From: a virus
DNA: 32,011 nucleotides
Direction: 5' to 3' (one strand)
Virus record (IMG/VR): IMGVR_UViG_3300042549_002822
Span: 1-32,011 of that record
The first letter of the stretch is position 1. Every line of letters starts with the position of its first letter. Below the pieces are notes generated by a model. It saw nothing but the letters and a program-made list of their open reading frames with translations, was not told the origin of the DNA and searched no databases. The position numbers and the translations under genes are program-made. Below are positions 29,111 to 32,011 of the stretch, in pieces.

Positions 29111-29508
29111 TTGCGTGCAACCCCGGCCACTTTTTCCGCTGTTCGCATGGCCCCCAAGCCCAACAAGCCCATGAGGACGGTTGATAATGTGTCCATGTCA
29201 AATGGAATGGTGATGGGGTCATGACCGAATAACTGGGCCAGCCAATTAAGCAAAGGCAGCAGGATGAAGTGTGCGGCAAACGCCACGCCACATGCCCAGC
29301 CGACAAAAGGCCGCCAGCCGCTGACAAAAGGGTTTGTCGAGGCCGCCTCAATCTTGTTGATGTCGATCTGCTGCTGGGCTTGAGCCAAGGCCGCATCCAT
29401 CTGCGTCTTGATTAGCATGGCTTCAGCAGATGCTTGATCCTTGGGATCAGGCCAAATCTTGGTAATCAACGTGTTGGCGAGGCCAGCAATAGAAGAGATT
29501 GGGTCCAT
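29107..29508 (-). CDS. Three-segment holin (GTA-type), 133 aa
   Basis: The N-terminal helix is amphipathic and Gln-rich (AALAQAQQQIDINKIEAAST), then NPFVSGWRPFVGWACGVAFA starts the hydrophobic half. There are hydrophobic segments at about residues 66-90 and 108-123. The SGWRPFVGW motif is typical of the GTA_holin_3TM family common in alphaproteobacterial phages and gene transfer agents. It would form the membrane hole that lets the endolysin through. Its ATG overlaps the previous stop (TAATG). Confidence 0.85.
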   Translation of the reverse strand: MDPISSIAGLANTLITKIWPDPKDQASAEAMLIKTQMDAALAQAQQQIDINKIEAASTNPFVSGWRPFVGWACGVAFAAHFILLPLLNWLAQLFGHDPITIPFDMDTLSTVLMGLLGLGAMRTAEKVAGVARK

Positions 29509-29753
29509 TACTTGTCCACCTTCCGATGTTCAAGGGCGTCTATCTTATCAAAGATCTTGGCACAGATTTCTTTGATCTCGCGGAGGCCATCTGAGAACTC
29601 TTCCCGGCGTACATACTTGGCCGGGAGTTCTTTTTCTAAGGTGTGGAGATCGCGGCGCAGTTCAGCCACCGCGTCCCACAACTGCCTGCCCAGCCACCCA
29701 AGCAGCGCAAGGGCACCTCCAGCCGCAATGTTGATTAGAGACTGGAGGTCCAT
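29508..29753 (-). CDS. Membrane-anchored coiled-coil protein of the lysis group, 81 aa
   Basis: The start MDLQSLINIAAGGALALLGW at 29753 follows GAGGAATAAGCGC. One membrane segment (residues 6-25) is followed by a charged heptad helix (RRDLHTLEKELPAKYVRREE, IKEICAKIFDKIDAL). The topology of one N-terminal anchor plus a long coiled coil recalls an inner-membrane spanin, but no outer partner is seen. It could also be a holin regulator. Longer in-frame starts would run through Arg-rich antisense sequence and are rejected. Confidence 0.7.
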   Translation of the reverse strand: MDLQSLINIAAGGALALLGWLGRQLWDAVAELRRDLHTLEKELPAKYVRREEFSDGLREIKEICAKIFDKIDALEHRKVDK

Positions 29754-29757
29754 GCGC

Positions 29758-29916
29758 TTATTCCTCGGCGCTGGCGGGAACCAGGGCGGCCTCACCCTGC
29801 GACTTGATCGCAGCAATGATCTCAGCGACCTGGACGTAGGGGCCGTTGCCAAGGGCCGCAAGGACGGCATTCCACTGGCTGGCCTTGAGGCTGATATTAA
29901 TGACCTTATCTTCCAT
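29758..29916 (-). CDS. Small helical protein, 52 aa
   Basis: The start MEDKVINISLKASQWNAVLA at 29916 follows TTAGGAGAACAAAA, a clear site, so the longer frame is not used. The sequence is a short strand (KVINISLKAS) and two helices (QWNAVLAALGNG, VAEIIAAIKSQGE). Small proteins of this type lie next to lysis genes in many phages from memory. Role unknown. Confidence 0.65.
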   Translation of the reverse strand: MEDKVINISLKASQWNAVLAALGNGPYVQVAEIIAAIKSQGEAALVPASAEE

Positions 29917-29962
29917 TTTTGTTCTCCTAAGCGGCACCGCGCCGCGCGTGAATATTGCCCGA

Positions 29963-31156
29963 TTAGGCGTAGGCGCGCACCAGCAAACTCCACTTATTCT
30001 CATTTAATCCGGCCAGGGCCTTGGTTGATTTGTTCACAATCACCAGTGGGCCAGCGCCGTTCACAACCCTGATAATGATTTGGGTGGATGAGATCTGGGT
30101 TGAGTAGCCGTAGTTGTTGCTGCTGAAGGTCTGGCCGTTGTTAAGCGGGATCATGATCTGATCGTTCTGCGCGTAGCCCGCATCTCCACCAGCATCAGTG
30201 CATGTCAGGGTGAACGTCACAATTTCAGGTAGGACGGCCATGCCATGGCTTAGGGTGATGGTTTGATTGACCGTCATATTGATGGTGCCGGTTGAAGCAT
30301 AGCCACGGTTAATAGGCTGAAGGCTGCCGTTCACATAATAGCCTGTTGCGTTGACGGTGCCGACGCCCTGAGAGCCGCCTGACGCCCCACCAATCAAAAG
30401 CCCTCGGTCGCTTGCTACGGTCAGGGCCGTATTCCATGAAACGCCGCTGCGTTGTTGAAGGAAAAATCCTCCATCCGTAGTGTCTACGGCAGCTTGGAAG
30501 CGATATCCAAAAGTTGAGCCGCTATTATCAAGCGTGATTATGGGCGTTGCTTTTGTGAATGTGATGTTTCCCAAGCTGGTCAGGGCGCTGCCAAGCGTTG
30601 GAGTGCCGAGGAGCGAATAGGTGCCCGTCACGTTACCGGCCAGAGCAACGTCTTGAAGCGTCTTGTTGGTCAGCGTTTGGACACCAGACGCCGTAACAAT
30701 GGTAAGCGGGAAATATAGACTGCCGCCTACATCAGTTGCCGTGGTCCCCGTGGCAAAAGACGCAGATCCGGCGGAAGATGACGTTACTGTATGATTGCCA
30801 TTGAAATTTGTGGTCCCGCTGATCGTGATGAGGGTTCCCACGATGATAGAGGCAGCGGGAGAGAAAGTGACCGTGGCAACGCCGGAACTGGCGCTACCGA
30901 CAACCGTGCTGATCGTGTAGGTCTGGGAGTTCGTAATGTTGGCCGTGGCCGGAAGCGTCACTGTCCCCGTGACATTAAGCGCGCCGGCAACCGCCAGGGT
31001 CTTGCCAGAACCGATGTTCAAGCCGACAGACGTGCCGGTCCCCGCCGTGGCGAAGACAGCATCAATGATATCAAGATTGTCGTTGAGCGTGCCGCCCCAT
31101 GCGTTTGTGGAGCCACCCACGGTGGGCAGGGTCATCGCAAGATTGGTGGTTGCCAT
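29963..31156 (-). CDS. Tail fibre protein, 397 aa
   Basis: TAGGAGCCAACC precedes MATTNLAMTLPTVGGSTNAW. The N-terminal block (WGGTLNDNLDIIDAVFA) is the common fibre anchor motif in which a segment of the fibre is set against the rest of the tail. Thr/Gly-rich beta repeats follow (SGKTLAVAGALNVTGTVTLP), including a module (VGTLITISGTTNFNGNHTVT) like those in the hub. The C-terminal part (INMTVNQTITLSHGMAVLP, VTFTLTCTDAGGDAGYAQND) is a receptor-binding or knob region. It recognises the host surface. The next gene begins 46 bp downstream. Confidence 0.82.
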   Translation of the reverse strand: MATTNLAMTLPTVGGSTNAWGGTLNDNLDIIDAVFATAGTGTSVGLNIGSGKTLAVAGALNVTGTVTLPATANITNSQTYTISTVVGSASSGVATVTFSPAASIIVGTLITISGTTNFNGNHTVTSSSAGSASFATGTTATDVGGSLYFPLTIVTASGVQTLTNKTLQDVALAGNVTGTYSLLGTPTLGSALTSLGNITFTKATPIITLDNSGSTFGYRFQAAVDTTDGGFFLQQRSGVSWNTALTVASDRGLLIGGASGGSQGVGTVNATGYYVNGSLQPINRGYASTGTINMTVNQTITLSHGMAVLPEIVTFTLTCTDAGGDAGYAQNDQIMIPLNNGQTFSSNNYGYSTQISSTQIIIRVVNGAGPLVIVNKSTKALAGLNENKWSLLVRAYA

Positions 31157-31165
31157 GGTTGGCTC

Positions 31166-32011
31166 CTAGAACAGCATGAAGAAGTTACTGGTTGCCGGGG
31201 TGTAAGTGATGATGATTACGCCCTGAGCGCCAGCGCCACCGCTTGTGCCGGTGCCGCCAGTGGACCCGCCGCCACCGCCGTACAAACCGCCCGCAGCGCC
31301 GCTACCAAAAGTTCCGCCTAAGCTAGTGTTTGCGCCGCCGCCACCGCCACCGCCGCCACCAGAACCAGCGGTGCCGCCTGCGGTGATTGTGTATTCAGTG
31401 CCAGCGCCGCCGGGGCCGCCAGTCCCCGCAGCACCTCCAACAGCGCCGCCGCCGCCGCCACCGCCCGCACCGTTTGCTCCAGTACCGCCAGTGCCTCCAA
31501 ATGCAGTGCCGCCAGTACCGCCAGCGCCGCCTGAATAGCTAAGGCCACCAGCGCCACCCGCTCCACCGCCGCTAGTGCCAATGTTGCCCGCGCCACCAGT
31601 ACCGGCACCGCCGCCGCCGCCGCTTTGTGTGGCGTTTGCTGGGGCGCCGCCAGTGGACCCGTTGCCAGTATCATCCGCCGCTGAACCGCCACCCGGGCCG
31701 CCATTGAAAGATTGGGTTACGCCAGCGCCGCCAGTACCGCCGGAATACTTTGTGCTTCCTACGCCGGAAGCAGAAGATCCACCAGCGCCGCCAGTTGTTG
31801 ATGTCGCGCCGACACCGCCCTTTGCAAGAGCGCCGTCAGTAGCAAGGGTCGGGGCTGAATTGGCGGTCTTGTTAAGCCAAGTGTCGCCGCCAGTGCCGCC
31901 GTTAGTGCTTCCTGATACGCCACCAGCGCCACCAGCGCCGATTGACAGGTATACCGTGGCTCCCGCAGTGATGCCAATGGCGGAAACTGATGAGTACGCT
32001 CCACCACCGCC
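31166..32011 (-). CDS. Glycine-rich fibre/tip protein (5' partial)
   Basis: The minus-strand frame is open from the right edge to a TAG at 31166-31168, 281 codons. Nearly the whole segment is Gly, Ala, Ser and Thr with GGAGGxGG-type runs, ending GAQGVIIITYTPATSNFFML before Phe and stop. Gly-rich domains with a VIIITY end are typical of phage receptor-binding tips (polyglycine II bundles). The start lies outside the window. It is 9 bp before the other fibre gene. The proline-rich plus-strand frame here is its antisense image. Confidence 0.85.
   Translation of the reverse strand, partial: GGGGAYSSVSAIGITAGATVYLSIGAGGAGGVSGSTNGGTGGDTWLNKTANSAPTLATDGALAKGGVGATSTTGGAGGSSASGVGSTKYSGGTGGAGVTQSFNGGPGGGSAADDTGNGSTGGAPANATQSGGGGGAGTGGAGNIGTSGGGAGGAGGLSYSGGAGGTGGTAFGGTGGTGANGAGGGGGGGAVGGAAGTGGPGGAGTEYTITAGGTAGSGGGGGGGGGANTSLGGTFGSGAAGGLYGGGGGSTGGTGTSGGAGAQGVIIITYTPATSNFFMLF

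Noticed and set aside
29508-29993. 161-aa reading of the anchored coiled-coil gene
   Set aside because: The extra 80 N-terminal residues are Arg/Pro-rich antisense-like sequence overlapping the 52-aa gene; the ATG at 29753 has a good ribosome site.
31245-31538. Proline-rich open frame on the plus strand
   Set aside because: It is the antisense of the glycine-rich fibre gene (GGN codons read as NCC), and has no ribosome site.
1-32011. tRNA genes or an integrase/attachment site
   Set aside because: None was recognised on either strand by eye. A tRNA scan and a profile search would be decisive, but I could not run them.

Overview
The window is about 32 kb of a tailed bacteriophage genome. It carries an adaptor protein, a tail hub, tail fibres, a holin and endolysin, large ejection-type virion proteins and a phage replication/recombination set. 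No integrase, tRNA, CRISPR array or insertion sequence was recognised. Terminase, portal, capsid and DNA polymerase genes are absent and presumably lie outside the window. The host is probably an alphaproteobacterium. The evidence is a GapR (DUF2312) homologue of normal length, a GTA-type three-segment holin, and GC-rich coding with strong AGGAGG-type ribosome sites. The SU10-type adaptor followed by a large hub suggests a short-tailed (podovirus-like) virion; this is inference.

Layout. At 2-4977 (+) is a short virion arm: a large protein with an S74 chaperone core and a lysozyme-like domain (5' end outside the window), then an 873-aa protein. At 4951-5651 (-) are a RuvC-like resolvase and a small partner. 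At 5699-8713 (+) are eleven small early genes behind two near-identical promoter/leader units, many with overlapping stop/start codons. A strong hairpin at 8729-8765 separates them from a minus-strand replication operon (8786-11868): wHTH, HNH nuclease, ParB-like protein, DUF1376/O-like initiator, and a gene of unknown role overlapping its end. A divergent promoter at 11935-11982 drives the plus-strand recombination operon (12010-16050): gapR-like, YqaJ exonuclease, ERF annealing protein, an SSB-like protein with an acidic tail, and a run of very small genes. From 16047 to the right edge all genes are on the minus strand. In transcription order they are a glycine-rich fibre, a second fibre, the lysis group, adaptor, hub, three minor virion proteins including a GNAT acetyltransferase, a 1469-aa protein with two S74 cores, and a 746-aa protein.

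The two virion arms converge on the early region from both sides. Each ends with the same pair of genes: an S74 protein, then a protein with a nearly identical C-terminal tail of about 60 residues. The window therefore looks like an early/replication core flanked by diverged inverted copies of an ejection-protein module.

The other main signal is inside the initiator gene. Eight uninterrupted copies of an 11-bp repeat lie next to a hexanucleotide repeat and a perfect inverted repeat, forming a candidate iteron-type replication origin. Smaller themes are a shared early promoter with an upstream GAAAAATGA element, a family of GC-rich intercistronic hairpins, and a repeated beta-rich module expanded in the hub and echoed in a fibre.
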